DNA of 64,000 nt from Bimastos eiseni (taxonomy: Eukaryota > Annelida > Clitellata > Crassiclitellata > Lumbricidae), in NCBI GenBank assembly GCA_959347315.1, contig OY365806.1, positions 37,703,777 through 37,767,776 on the forward strand. Direction: 5' to 3'. A program made the position numbers and the translations under genes. The notes beneath the pieces are model-generated. The model was not told where the DNA came from, did no database searches, and saw only the letters and a program-made list of their open reading frames with translations. Below are positions 1 through 13,250 of the stretch, piece after piece. Within the stretch, counting starts at the first letter, position 1. Every line of letters begins with the position of its first letter.

Positions 1-3000
1 GGTTTATTGTCAATAATTAAAGCAAAGCGATATGTGAAGAGTGGGCAGGTAGAGTTCAGGTTCAGAATTTGCTGAGAGATCTGTGAAAAAAATAACGTAT
101 AGTGTGTCATCAGAAGAGTAGGGTACACAAAACGACCAATGTGCTATGCATGTGCATACTTTGAGAAAGTAATAATAGGCGACATGAGGATTATAAACTG
201 AACAGGCTAAACCCTGAGACAGACCTTAGTGTACACTTATACAAGTAGGCCTATATTTAATGATGGCCAGAGTCACAAAGGACTTGACTTTGGTGTATCA
301 TTAGTTGATGCTTTATATATTTGTTTCAAATTTATAACATTTTCAGTTAGTCATAATACTGCTCCGTTGGATCATTCGAACCGAACCTGTGAAAATATGC
401 ATTAACGTAGTTTCGTACATATATATATGCGCCATATTATTTATATATATTTGTAATATATATCTTTTATGGGTTCTTCTATGGATTCTTTAGCGCTATA
501 ATTAAGTAGTATATATATATATTTATATAATATATGAGACTGGTGTATGATGGGTGGATCACATTGTAAGAATTCGTTGCAAGCCCATGTATCGCTCGGT
601 CGATGCTAGACAATGCAAGGTCGCCTCCATATATATATATATATAAATATATATATATAAATATATATAAATATATATAAATGCATCTTTCCTTCATACA
701 ATTATATACTGCGCAGTTGACGTTGACAGTAATTTCTTGTCCTTTGTCGATCTGACTGAAAGTAAAATCAAAGAGAGACGAGGAATGTTAGAGAAACACA
801 GCAAAAGACTTAGAGATGGTTAGGAAGGGGAGAACGTGCGGTGAAAACATTCAACGCGTATACGGCAGCGTCTGATAAAATTATGAATTGAAACCTAGAT
901 AGGTTTCTGCATATTCGGAAACGGTTTACCTGCATTTGTAACAGAGCACGTGGATGAAGATCCAACATTCAAAGGGATTGATCCTGGTTAATGCTTTAAT
1001 CTATGCTAATTTATTAGCATCGTGCATGCATAAGCTCATATTGCATATTTACGCTTTAAGACTTACATATTCTCTTGCTCAAGCGCAGACGCCCACTCAG
1101 AGCGATGCTCGGCTGCTGATTTTGCTTCATTACATTACATTACATTAATGGCAGTAAGATTTTGCCTAAAAATTTAATCTGTAAGCATAAGAATGTATTT
1201 AGAGTATATCCTAACAAAAAACTTTGAGGCCAGAGGTCAAAACCCGCCGCTTGTCGGCTCGTGGTTATTGAGATAAAGGCTGAAATAAGTGAAAGGTGTC
1301 AAAAACACACACACAAATCATTTTATGGTATATTGTTACAAATAAATATGCCTTCTTTCAATATCTGAAATGTTGAATTCAAATATTTATAATATATATT
1401 CGAGAAAAATGACTTTTAACGAATGTGGTGTCAAGATTTGCATTGCTAAAATATGCTTGTTACCAGTGGTGAATGAGCTGGATTTCACATGCCGATCTGC
1501 CATAATTTGCAAAGTAGCAAACAGATTTTGATGCCGCGTGCTTCATTTCATACACAATATGGCCCTTTATTGCTAAGCAGGGTTGCCGAGTAATCGAGTA
1601 ATGATTGTTAAGATCTTTGATGACATGAATATTCTGAAGTTTGTGCTTCGGTTTTCTCATTTGTTCAGATTATACTAATGAAAGACTCAAACGAGTATAA
1701 CTTAAGTTAGATAAAAGCTATTTCTACTCTGCAAAAAGTAATTTGAAGCAGACGCATTGTAGAATATGATTTAATAAAAAGTCAAAAAACGACAAGAGAC
1801 GGGTTTTGACTCCTGGTCTCACCAGTATGAGAGGGCAAAATGATCAAAAACTATACTTTAAAAAAATGAAAGGTCGACTCTAATAATAACCCGAATATGT
1901 AGCATGCGTGGGTGAATGCGTCAATATGCATGACTTTATATATAGGAATGTTGCGCATGGGTACATTGTCTGATGTGTTTAGATGGACATGTGCATGGGT
2001 TTGGTTGGTCATCGGTCATTCGCATCATCAATGATACACGTGTCATTAGACGGGACATCGAGATGTGTATCTCCCATCGCCAATGTATGCATACAGCCTA
2101 AGGATCAATCTCTCCCTCTCTCTCACCCCCACTCTTCCCCTATCGCTCCAACCCTCTCTTCCTCTCTCTGTCTGTGTCTCTGTCGCTGTCCTGTCTATGG
2201 TCTCTGTGTCTGTCTGTATGTCTCTCTCCCTCCCTCTCTTTCTCTCTCTCTATCTATCTCCCCCCGTAATTCCTCTCCTCTGGTCCGATAAAAGTGATCG
2301 ACTCTTATCCCAATGCACACATCAATACGCCAATGGCGTCACTGACGACAGACAGATACGCCCATAAACCTACAGATATGTCTTCGCCTCATGTTGTACA
2401 GCCTCGGCTTCTTCTGGCCTACAGGAAAACATTCATGAGCAGGGAAAGTTACTTACAAGAAGTAAAAGATCTTAATTGTTGAATTGACTCTGCAACATCT
2501 TCAACCCATCTATGTCTTCGTCTATTGCATGTGATCTGTCTATGTTTGCCTTTCTGATCGTCTCTCTCTATGTTTGTGTCTCTGTGTGCATACAGGCGTG
2601 TGCCAGTCAAGTCATCTTGATCTCTTTGTCTTCATGCCTATATCTCTATTTGTATTCTTTTCCCATTCAATCAGTTAGTCAATCAATCTATTTGTGTGTA
2701 GCGTTCAGTAGAGCTGCTATAATGGCTCGAGGACTGCAGCTGCTTAAGCTTACTCTAAGAGAAGCGACGGCGTGTGAATAAGTATGATCGTCATTCGGTG
2801 CAAATACGAGCGATACAATATTAGAGAAGCATACTTGAGAATCCGAACGACGGACGACATCTCATTCACGCTGTTACATTCTATGAGATTTATTGAGGCG
2901 CTGTATAAATGCGCAATATATTTCTATGCGATGACGTTGATGCATATAGTGGTCGTGATGCCAACGACACTGCTGCTGCTGCTGCTGTTGATGACGATAA

Positions 3001-4300
3001 CGTCGGTAATGAGGATTGTGGACATGAAGAGTAAGAAGAGAAAGAGTGAACAGACAAAATGATGAATTGAAGTAGATGTACAAGGAAGAAAAGGGACATG
3101 CTGAAGCTGAAATGTTTGTGTTATTTTCTCTTTATAATATATATATATATATATTGTATATTTCGTTGTGCAGATGGGTGCATAGGCGTGTGTGCGTGTG
3201 TGTTTGCGTGTTGTATGCGTACGCGTGTGCGTGTGTGTTAAGGTAGGTGTGTGTGGGTTTGTGAGTGTGTGTGTGTGTGTGTAGATCTATGTTTCGGTGT
3301 GTGTTTAGGTGTTTGCGTATGTAGGGAGGCTAGGGAATCGGAAGATTCTGGAATATTGGACATTTTGGCAGCTATCATTTGACGTCAGCTATAGAATTGA
3401 GTTGTTGCTCTGCTTTGCATCGTATCTGCATGTTGATCACCCAGCTGTTGAGGTCAAGCAATTGACCTCAGGACGGGTTCAACGCTGGGTCTCTAATCGA
3501 AAGAGTTTCTGGTTGACAAAAGTGCTGAGCGAATTCCGTGTAATGATCCTTGGAAAGTTGACTGCTCAAACGAACTGTTTCATCAAACAGTGTGATTTGA
3601 TGATCGCCTCATACATAAGGATTTAAAGTAACCGACACAGGGTTTGTGCGATGCATTGACCCGTGTCCAGGTGCTTAGATTTTGTCCAGTGCATGTGGCC
3701 TCAGTGGACGACTGCACGAAATGAATACCTTACCTATACGTTCAGATATTTATAGGACATGGGACGAGCCTTATTACTTCACGGGTTATTCTGGGTTGCG
3801 GCTCGTCATGTGGCTAATCGATTTCTTCTCTTCCGTTCACGTCATTTATCACTGAATTTGATGGATGTATTGTCTGGTGACCGATTGCTGACTGCAATCC
3901 ACGTGCTGACAACATTCAGTTTCTGATTTCCATCGATTCTCCTTCGTAATATACTTCCGCCCTCGATCCAAGAATCACCCGAACCTGTTTACTAATGTTT
4001 AGAGACGAGTATGGGCTTCGATCGAACTCAGTCGGTTTCCTTAGACTGCTTCCAAACTCACCATTGACGGCCTTTCTCTGTCTATCTGCTATGAACAGAT
4101 CAATTAAAAATTAAAAGTAGATGTCGGGCTTCGATGACTTGAGATTAAATAGATCATGAACGGCATGAATCTCTGATAAGCGAAATAATGAATGCAACGC
4201 TGACTCCGTCATGTTAGAAATTCGTAAATAAACGTACGAGAACTATGAAGCTAATCCAACATCGGTTCTTGGATATCTCGAAATTGGACGCAAACCACTT
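1..4300. other. No gene seen: AT-rich DNA with microsatellites
   Basis: Contains TA repeats, a CT-rich patch (2100-2265), GT-rich 3180-3305, and two small patches resembling SINE B boxes (GGTCAAAACCC near 1235, GGGTTTTGACTCC near 1800). ORFs are short and of random composition. Confidence 0.6.
600..685 (+). repeat. AT repeat (ATATAAATATAT)
   Basis: Several imperfect TATATAAATATATA units. The small ORFs over it are artefacts. Confidence 0.9.
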
Positions 4301-4479
4301 GCAGATTGTTTTTAATTGCTGATATTTGAACTGGTGATGAATTTTCTTACCTTGGCTGCCATACCGAAGCCGATGATGGCTGCACACCATAGATTTATAA
4401 GGCGGAAAATAACGATTGTCAAGGAGTGCCTGAGTAGCTTAGAACGAGGCATTTCGAACATTAACATCCAGCTACAGAG

Positions 4480-4640
4480 ACGACGCTGCGCCTGTTCAAG
4501 ATATGCATATGAATTACGAACCTCACGTTTTTATGAAGCAGAGGCTTGGATAATAACCGAAGACCAGGAGAAGAAGCTCGATGCCTTCCAACAATGAATC
4601 CTCGCCGCACGTCGACGAGATCAGCGGAAGCCGATCTACT
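4480..4640 (+). pseudogene. Short LINE reverse transcriptase remnant
   Basis: EAEAWIITEDQEKKLDAFQQ at 4530-4596 matches the late RT block Y-G-[AS]-E-x-W-x-x-T-x-x-x-E-K-x-L-x-A-F-x-x-x-C-L-R of endonuclease-RT LINEs. A stop follows at once, where the family has the Cys-Leu-Arg-Arg part. Nothing else of the element is recognisable. Confidence 0.7.
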
Positions 4641-4649
4641 CACCTGGCT

Positions 4650-7600
4650 TCAGACAGCCTGGAGGTGAACGCAGAACAGAGACAGCAACTGGCCAAACGG
4701 TGTGAAAATGGCAATGCTCCAGAAGAGAGCTAGTCTCAGGAGATGATAATGATGATGACCATGATGATGATGCTGATTCATGTTGACGTGGAATGTTGGG
4801 CGCACTTGGTGCAGTGACCGGCTTATTGGTTTCTTGGCCACTGCATCTATATTCCCTGAAGATCTGGATGATGATAGTTAAAGGGAAATAATGAGGCAGA
4901 GAGAACAAACCAAGAAAAGACAATGGCACATTTATATATGCATATATTTGATGACGAAAATTAGCGCTAAACATGCAAAGGGAGAAAATAAACGGAGAAC
5001 AGAGAAAGCGGGAACGAAGAAACTGTTAAGTGATAATAACATATGAAGAGGCATAATTATATCGACGTATTCAACTGACTACTGATTCTTCTACATCTTC
5101 TTCGTCCACCTTTTTGTTCCCACTTCTACGTATCCCTCTACTTCTCCTTTTCTACTCCTTTTCCTCCTCCTCTTATTCCTCCTCCTCCTCCTTCTTCTTC
5201 TTCTTTTTCTTCGAAGGAGGAGGAGGAGACTGGGTGTTTGTATTCAAAAACTGAAATAGATCCCGGCTGTACGCAATTATAAACATTGCGTAGGCATTGC
5301 GCATTCCCAATACGTTTTGTTAGTTTGGCAATTCAACGTAAAGTACTTGTAGGAGGTCACTGTTAATAGTTAGTCCCGCAAAAAAGGAAGAAAATTCACA
5401 CAAACGACGAATTTTCACGCCAAAGGATAATTATGTCAGGATATTAACGGTTTTGGAATTTTAAAAATCGATGAACATTTGCCATGTTATTTTCCTTTCT
5501 CCGAACACTGTATACATGTATGCATGAATATTTTATACACACGTGATTTGCTGGTACTGCATACTCGTAAGCGCTCGTTTCAACAAAACTGTTAATATAG
5601 CTGGAAAAAATAGACACATACACACACATACACACACACACACACATACACACATAATGAATGAATGTACATGAACGCGAACTGCCATATAACAGTCCAT
5701 GTCTAAGGAATTTCTCAAGTTCCCCAGACACCAGAAGGCCCATGGCAAGACTGCAATGCAGTCGCAATGTATCCTCAGTCCGCATTTAGATATAGGCTAA
5801 TAATAATCAGTGTTTAGCATGTTCAGTAGAAGCTGTGTGTTATAATTCAGCGTGTGCTTTCACTCCGAGCTCTTCCACTGTCATCTGACGAAGAAGACTC
5901 TGATGCAGGATATTGAATCTCATGGATTATTTTCTGAAGCTTGGTTCTGTCCAACCAAATTTTGACATATACAATAATGCATCTACATAGATTTGTGAAG
6001 ATTATGACTGTAGGCTATGGCTGTGGAAGACGACATCGTGATTGCACAGATATTGTCAACAAAAAAGAAAAATGTCGTTCCAGGATCTTTGAAAATGTGA
6101 TGCGCGTTTGTGTAAGAAGTGGGCTAGGGCTAATCGTTGCAAAGCGTAAACTACAAATGCTCTAAAGTTAAGTAAAGAACACCAGATTCTTTAAGCACCT
6201 TCATCCGACATAAATATGTACATGTATACTTGCATAGCACTTGATGTCATAATCATGAGTGAGCAACCAAAATAGCGGCGCAAGAACAAAATTTTCTAGC
6301 TCCGTGATTTTACAACGAGAGTCAAACGAAGCCCAGGTTGATTGGTGTGGATGGAGCCAACTGTGTATTTTCATGATAAAGAGTCTGATGCGGGTTGCAA
6401 TCGGTCTTGATTGTTGAAGTAAAATATGGGCGCGTTGAGCACACATCTACCATGCAGTGGACCATCGACGTCACATCTAGAGCAAAAGCCGTCACCAACT
6501 TCAAATCAGCCACCAGCAAATATCACAGATTCATCACCATTGACAACTACAAATGCTGCTCCTCACTCTTCCATTCATCTGTTTATCTTCATTCTTGTTT
6601 CATTTTCTTATTATTTGATCTCAACCATACTTGTATTACTTGTTGTTGGGATCAATAAAAAGCAATTATTATTCTATGTTATGCTATGTTATATCTCATC
6701 TTGATTCACGCTCCTCCATCTCCGATTTTCACCCCTCCCCAAACCCTACACCTTCTGTCACTCAGTCATCGCTTCTCTGTCAAGCCTCTGAAGCTGAAGT
6801 ATTCTCCTTAAGTGTCACTCCTCTCTTCCCGACAAGCGAAACGCACTTGATCCTATCCCACCTCTCTTTTAAAAGATCTGTTCAAGAGCTACTCTCTGAT
6901 TCATTCGATTCTCTGCTTTACAACTCTCGCTCTAAACGTCACCCGCCTTAACAGCTGTAATCCTCTAACCGGACCTTGACCTCTGGACTGTACCCACCGA
7001 AAAACAAATCTGATTCGACCCAGTGTTAGAGAATAAGCTGGTGCCCTGTGCTTGGCTTTATGGCGACGCCTTGTGAGGTTTGAAGTTTACGATAACGTTT
7101 TGCATTAAGACGTCATCTTTTATAGCTGCAGACTACCTGCCTAACCACTCGTGAATCTTAGATCTTGTTATATAGACAGGTGTTCTTGTGGAGACAAGTG
7201 TTTACAAATAGTCTTTCAAAGATCATGATCCCAAATCAACGCAATTAGAAAATGCGGAAAATAAACTATCCTGTAGGAAGTAAAATTGTCGAACAGTTTA
7301 GCGTTTAACACCAGTGAACTTGACCGTAGGTGACAGTATTTGCATCCTACTTAACTATAAACTCTTTTAAACAGGAAGCAGAAAAGGAGATAGACAGATG
7401 GCGAGGAAGAGAAGTAGAGAGGCAGAGAGCAAGGTATTATGAGCGTTAACTTCGTGAATTAACGATTATTTTTGGAGATCCGACTATTACTCTGCCACCT
7501 ATTTAAACTCCTTAATCAACTGTGAACTAACCAACCAAATTCCGGCAGATAATCGACCGAGAATGATTATAAAACTGATCAAAAACCGACAGAGGACTAA

Positions 7601-7800
7601 CCAACCAACAACCAGAACCGATTGAATATCAACCGATCATCAAGGGTCGAATGACTACCAGCAAAGCACCAAGGGCCGAAAAAACAAAACAAACAAAATT
7701 AACCAAACAAACGCTAATGACCGAATGAGTACCAATCTAATCATAAAGGACCAAATGAGTACCAAATAAATACAATGCAACTGTAATTTGATAATGCCCT
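4650..7800. other. No gene seen
   Basis: Pyrimidine-rich TCC/CTT patch near 5140-5215, CACATA repeat 5615-5658. At 6480-6660 an open frame with a hydrophobic stretch is followed by AATAAAA, which may be a decayed retroelement end. Nothing else recognised. Confidence 0.5.
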
Positions 7801-7809
7801 CCTTACAGA

Positions 7810-7990
7810 AAGTTCAGAAGTGCACCGTGAAACCTGGCAACCATTAAGAGCCATAGGCAGACTGGAAGAGGTAGGTTTTCAAGTTTGTGCGAAAGACAGA
7901 CTCACTGAGAGAGGGGCGAACATGAGGAGGCAGAGAGTTCCAGATGGAGGGACCGTCATCAGTGAATGACCGTCGGCCGAAGAAAAAACG
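7810..7990 (-). pseudogene. C-terminal end of a LINE ORF2 (L2/CR1-like)
   Basis: On the minus strand this reads DDGPSIWNSLPPHVRPSLSE, then SVFRTNLKTYLFQSAYGS and a stop. It matches the typical end of CR1/L2-group polyproteins (P-x-x-W-N-x-L-P-x-x-x-R ... F-K-x-x-L-K-T-x-L-F-x-x-A-[FY]). About 40 codons survive. Confidence 0.7.
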
Positions 7991-8429
7991 CAATTAGAAA
8001 ATAAACGCTAATGACCGAATAAGTACCAATCCAGGCACAAAAGACCGAATGAGGACAAACCAAACACCAATCGAGGACCGTCTGTGACTTACTATTGCAG
8101 TACGGACACTGATAATTGCAGCTTGGAAAGCGAATCTTCGTTGCACGGTCCTGCAATGACTAAGAGATGCGCAATCGATTGGTAGGAGATTCTATTTCGG
8201 TCGACGTTCAAAGGAGTCTTTGTTCGAACAATGGTTACAGACAACAGCAGCGACGGATTCAAGGATGTCTATGTTCCGAGGAAAATATATTCGGCAGTCC
8301 TAGTTCAGAGATTCCATTTGGCTAAGTCGATTAATTCCAGCATCATCCATTGGTACAATAATTCTTGTTGATCAGAGATTTTCCGAGAATGATACAAGCA
8401 GATGTCGATGATATTGACGTCGTTGATGG

Positions 8430-8775
8430 TAATAATGATGATGATGACGATGACGATGACTATGGTGATGACGACGACAATGACGACGACGACGACGATG
8501 ATAATGATGATGGTGATGATGATGATGATGATGATGATGATGAGGATGAGGATGAGGATGATGTTGATGCTGATGATGATGAGGAGGAGAAGGAGGAGGA
8601 GGAGGAGGATGTTGATGCTGATGATGATGATGATGAGGATGAGGATGATGTTGATGCTGATGATGATGATATTGTAATTTTGTAATTGAACGATTATGTA
8701 ATGTCGCGCATAGAGATAAAACAAATGATGATGATGATGGTGATGATGATGATGATGATGGTCATAATCATGGCA
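8430..8775 (+). repeat. GAT-triplet block
   Basis: GAT with GAC, GAG and GTT variants. The block GATGAGGATGAGGATGATG occurs twice (near 8540 and 8632) around a GAGGAG core, indicating local duplication. The poly-Asp ORF is an artefact. Confidence 0.95.
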
Positions 8776-9119
8776 ACGACGTAGCCCAGAGGAACTGCGC
8801 AGGCTTTCACTGGAATGTCTAGGGTTCAAATCTTTAAGAAACAGACGGTCACTTTGTCTTCTAAATTGCAACTGAGAGAGAAGCAGTCCGACTCAGTCCG
8901 ACTTCCATCGTCCAATGAGACGAGCAATATGTTACCAAAGACGTTTTGCAGCAGCATGATAGAAATACAGACATCCAATCATACACAGGCACTGCATTAG
9001 GCAAACAGCCGAACGGACAAACCGTCGAACAACTGCGCAGGAAGACTGTTCACGGGTTTATATATAGGTAGACAGACAGGCAGACTAATACATGCAAACG
9101 AAGAGGGAAAATCCAGAGA

Positions 9120-9560
9120 GAAGACAGGGAAAGTGAGAGAAAGAAAGAAAACGAGACACGCAGAGACAGAGAAAGTGAGAAAGAGAGAGAAAAAGAAATA
9201 CAGGGAAACAGAGAGACACAGAGGGAAAGAAAGAGATAGAAAGAGAAAAGAGAGAGAGAGAGAGAAGAGAAGAGAAGAGATAGACAGAGAGACACAGAGA
9301 AAGAAAGAGACAGAAGAGAGACACAGAAGAGAGAGTGAGACAGAAAGAAAGAAAAACAGAGAAACAGAGAGAGACAGAGGGAAAGAAAGAGATAGAAAGA
9401 GAAGAGAGAGTGAGACAGAGAGCAAGAAAGAAGACAGGAGAAGAAAAGAATAGAGAGAGAGAGAGAGACAAAGAGAGAAGAGAGTAAAGAGAAGCGATAG
9501 AAGACAAGCAAGAGAGTTGACAGACCGATAGACAGACAGACAGACAGAGAAAAGAAAGAC
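9120..9560 (+). repeat. GA-rich tract with GACA repeats
   Basis: Over 400 bp of purines (GAGA, AAAGAGA, ACAGAGA), ending in (GACA)n near 9525-9550. On the minus strand it is one long pyrimidine tract. Confidence 0.95.
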
Positions 9561-9617
9561 AGAGACAGCGAGTAAGAGAAATACGGTTTCAATACGTGAA
9601 AATAATCGACCGCTTAC

Positions 9618-9717
9618 TTTTCGACTAGTCCGTCTTCGCTGCTCCCAGATGCGTCGACCGCCCTCTTTGCCCCTCTGAAGAGCCGGGTCAAGGCCTCGAA
9701 TTCCTGGACGTCGTTCA
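9618..9717 (-). CDS. Possible exon of an unknown protein
   Basis: On the minus strand, after the acceptor CTACACAG, a GC-rich stretch reads NDVQEFEALTRLFRGAKRA, then VDASGSSEDGLVEK. It ends either at a donor (AA|GTAAGC) or at the stop TAA in the same bases. Composition and codon choice differ from the surroundings and look coding. I do not recognise the protein. It could link to a signal-peptide-like start at 10147 and to a Cys-rich open stretch at 8886-9030, with matching phases, but this is unproven. Confidence 0.35.
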
Positions 9718-9976
9718 CTGTGTAGGATCGTCGTCGTCGTCGGCGGCGTCGTCGTCCTTTGCTCTTCGCCGCCGCAGGGGCTGTCACTGCCTCAGGGCCG
9801 CCCCAGCCAATTTACTCGGCAGCGTCCCCTCTCATGATCTCCCTTCCCTGCCTATTCCGACTATTTACGAGCACGAGGGACGGCGTGAACATTTGTCAGA
9901 CTGAGCCGGCTTTGGGCACACGATGTAATCAACTTAGCCCCCGTCCTTTGCACCCTTGGACGGATGGACGGACGGA

Positions 9977-10210
9977 CGGATGCCCATCTCCTCTGGTCGA
10001 CATCCACTCAGCGATGTCTGACGTCTGGGGTAGGAAGACGTAGACTGGATGCTGCCGGATACGATGCATACGCTGTCTGCCTCTGCAACAGCAGCAGCAG
10101 CAACCGAGCGAAAGAACGACGCAAAGGAGGAAAAACGTCGGCTTCATTTAGAGACGTAGAGGAGGATTGGACACGCAAACATCACCAACTGATCGCTTCT
10201 ATTCATCTAC
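9977..10210 (+). other. Open, coding-like stretch on the + strand
   Basis: After GTCTGGGGTAG the frame reads RRLDAAGYDAYAVCLCN, RAKERRKGGKTSAS, FRDVEEDWTRKHHQL. It competes with the minus-strand signal-peptide reading of the same bases. No family recognised. Confidence 0.25.
10068..10147 (-). CDS. Possible signal-peptide exon
   Basis: The minus-strand ATG at 10147 starts MKPTFFLLCVVLSLG followed by a Cys run from a TGC repeat. The start looks like a secretion signal. A weak donor, CAGC|GTATGC, would leave one base and fit the phase of the 9618-9717 block. The opposite strand is also open here and reads like protein, so the strand is uncertain. Confidence 0.25.
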
Positions 10211-11069
10211 ACAGGCATGCATACATACATACACACATACATACACATACACACATAGGGGCCTACACATATACGCATACTTACATATTTGCACACACAG
10301 ATTTGAGCGCCCTTGTTGCGGCATGACTACAGTATACGGCGCTCTAGAAATAGTCCCACATGCACATACATGTACATAGCCTAATCGAATAGTCCCACAT
10401 GCACATAGGCTCCGGCCAAAGGGTCCTGTGTTTGTTCATCAAGATAATCTCGATCTCAAATTAGCTACAACTTGGACCGGTGTGTACTTCATGTCAATTT
10501 TATGTTTGTTTACATGTGTTTTGTTTACAATTTTGGTCAAAAATCGATTTATTGTCGGTTTATATGAGTATTGAATGCGTCAACATCAATTGACATTAAA
10601 ATATCACAACTAATAATAGAATTAACAGCTAAAGGTTGAGCTCAACAGAGCCAATCGTTCTGCTGTTAAATCGCTCACTTTCCACGTCTTATTTAATAAC
10701 ACAGAGCAATTCGATTAGGCTAAATGTGGGAGTTGCATTAAATGTCAGACTCAGATTCAGCAGTGTAAACAAGGTCATCAATTCCTCAGCAGAGGTGTTA
10801 CTTCGTTCCAATTTTAAATTGGTACAGTATAGGTGAACTGATGGTCGTAACTGTAAGTGCAAATTTATATAGCGCCTCTCGAAGATAACTCTTCGCCGTG
10901 CTCCCGTCTGACAGCATAATCAAATAGGACCTTCACTCGCTGGCGAAGGAGAGACGGAGAGGGAAACGATCTTATGGGGATGGTCCCGCGAAAGACAGTA
11001 CTGTTCTCTAAGGAGAGGCCGACGACGTCGTATACGATACTAACCTGTTGTTGTGAAGGCAGCTGACAA

Positions 11070-11325
11070 TTACCACCTATTATTATTATTATTATTACCG
11101 AAATTTGATACCTCCCTTCTTCCAACATCTTTTGCTCAGAAGTGCATATACACGCCTCGACGGCGCAATTGCAGTTGTATTGCAGAGCAATGGTGTGCGA
11201 AGGACTTGCTCAAGGTCCCTACACAGTGGCTGACGCCCCGGACGAGGCTCGAACCCACGCGCTCAGCACACACTGAACGCCACGGGCTGACCACTCTAAC
11301 CGATCAGCCACTGTGCCACACCGCA
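11070..11325 (-). mobile_element. tRNA-derived SINE with A and B boxes
   Basis: On the minus strand it starts GTGGCACAGTGGCTGATCGG (A-box region), followed by GTGGGTTCGAGCCTCG (B box, pol III) at the usual spacing. A unique body of about 150 bp and a TAA repeat tail at 11080-11098 follow. Head, body and simple tail are all present, so this is close to full length. Confidence 0.8.
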
Positions 11326-11339
11326 CACCTATGACTGTC

Positions 11340-13197
11340 TGGTAATAGTACGGGCAGGATCATTATGCGATATATCTACGATATCCCAGTAAAAGGTTCG
11401 TGGACGGCGGCATCAAGTTAGGAAATAGCGATCAAACGCAGTTTTCGTTGATAGATACATAATGAATACGACATGCGAGTCAATTCATTGATCTATTGAT
11501 GTTCTATATACAAGAGTGAAGCAATCCACATAGAGAATTGCAAAATTCTTTTCATTCGACTAATAAACTTTTCAAGGCTTTCATATTCGGTCAACACACT
11601 CAGCAATTCACTGCATGATCCTAGCCATTCATCCGTCTGATTTTCACAAGGCGCACACATGCACTTATAACCAATACCGCCACCACTCTAGACTTTGCAT
11701 GGCGTTAACTCGAGTAGCGACGCATAGATTTTATTTTGACAGTTTATAACTAGCAAACGGTCGAACGGCGTACACTCATGATTATGAGGAACCTTTGGGA
11801 AAAGCCATTCTTCGGTCATCGTCAGACTATTGGACTGGACCGTGAATACGTGCTGTGCATCTACGGTCGGCCTCGGCTGGCAAAGGGTTAATTGGATATC
11901 TCTCCGCGTGCGGACTGCGTGACGCAAACTGGAACGGATAATGACGTGTCACTTCCTGCGTCCCATTCTTTTATGACCCGACCGACCGAGATCCATCTTT
12001 GTCCAGCAGGACACGTGGACCCAGGATGACGATGTAGAGTGACGTCGGGTTCTGTAGTGCAATTCCATTCATCCCTCATTCAGCCCCTAGTGAGGCTCTC
12101 AGATTTATGCTGCTATACTATGGTTCATATTGTTTCATGAGTACTCTCCGACTGATATTCATAGCCAGATTTGTGTCTGTTGCGAAACATTGTTTCAACA
12201 ACATTGACAGATATTCAATGGCTTCAGTTTATTTTCTGGATTTGTTTAATTCATGAATAGTGGAGAATGAATAGTGGAGAATGCTGGTCTACAATGTCGA
12301 ATATTTATTTCATAGTCGCAATGTTTTTGTTAGTTCATAACGGTTCAGAACAGTTCATAGTCCTAACAACCTACTGATATTCTTTATGCTGGTTCGAATG
12401 AATTCAAATTTCCTACACAGAGATTTAACGTTGGTTCATTAGGGCTTCAGCAGCAAGTGTGCATACGATAGTTCATACCGGTTCATATAACATTCCGGCG
12501 GTTCAAGTTGGTCTTTGGATCAAATGGTTCGACGTGTTTACACTCATCGCGACCAAAGAACAGCGGTCTACGTCGTTCGCAGGTTCAATCAAATTCCAAC
12601 TGCCCCATAATCCTTCCATATCGGTTTGCACTTAATGTAGGCTCGCCAACCACTTACACGTGGAAGTTCAATTTTCCTCAGCGCCGACGGGAGGATCGGG
12701 TCGATCGCAGCCATATTTGATGCGAGATAGGTTGTCGGCGTCGACTCGTAATGTGGTCATCAAAGCGAGGAGCTACTAACATTGGGGAGGGGGGATGAAT
12801 GAGGCGCCGTCGCCTTGTTAAGTCAGATTTCCTAAAATCGTGACTTAAATAATAGACGCGAAGGAGAATGACGAAGACGGGAAGGAAGAACGAGACAACC
12901 ACCAAACACGAACTGTATGCTTACAAGACATACACACAGACGCACACAGCCATACACAGACTCAGGCGCACACAGACACAGATATACAGACTGCACCTCT
13001 TCGTCTTCTCTTAAATTCTGTTCTGGCTGTCTGGGTCCTCCGCACGTGGAACGATTCTGATTGGTGTGAACTGTGAGAGGTCGTCTTATATATATTCTGA
13101 AATACAATGCGAAAACACGCGCACACACACACACATTCGAAGTCACACATATAAACATACACACACACCACACACACACACACCACACACACCACAC

Positions 13198-13250
<53 letters not shown>

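Noticed and set aside
2874..3099. Short ORFs rich in Gln/His on the minus strand
   Set aside because: They come from a CTG/CAG run of five units in otherwise random sequence.
6395..6704. Possible membrane protein C-terminus followed by AATAAAA
   Set aside because: Two frames compete, no acceptor or family motif. Could be a decayed retroelement end, too weak to call.
8365..8685. Poly-Asp ORF of 106 codons
   Set aside because: It is a translation of the GAT microsatellite. All frames on both strands stay open there because the repeat has no stop codons.
9050..9592. Ser/Leu/Phe-rich ORFs of up to 180 codons on the minus strand
   Set aside because: They are readings of a CT-rich tract, with three overlapping frames open at once.
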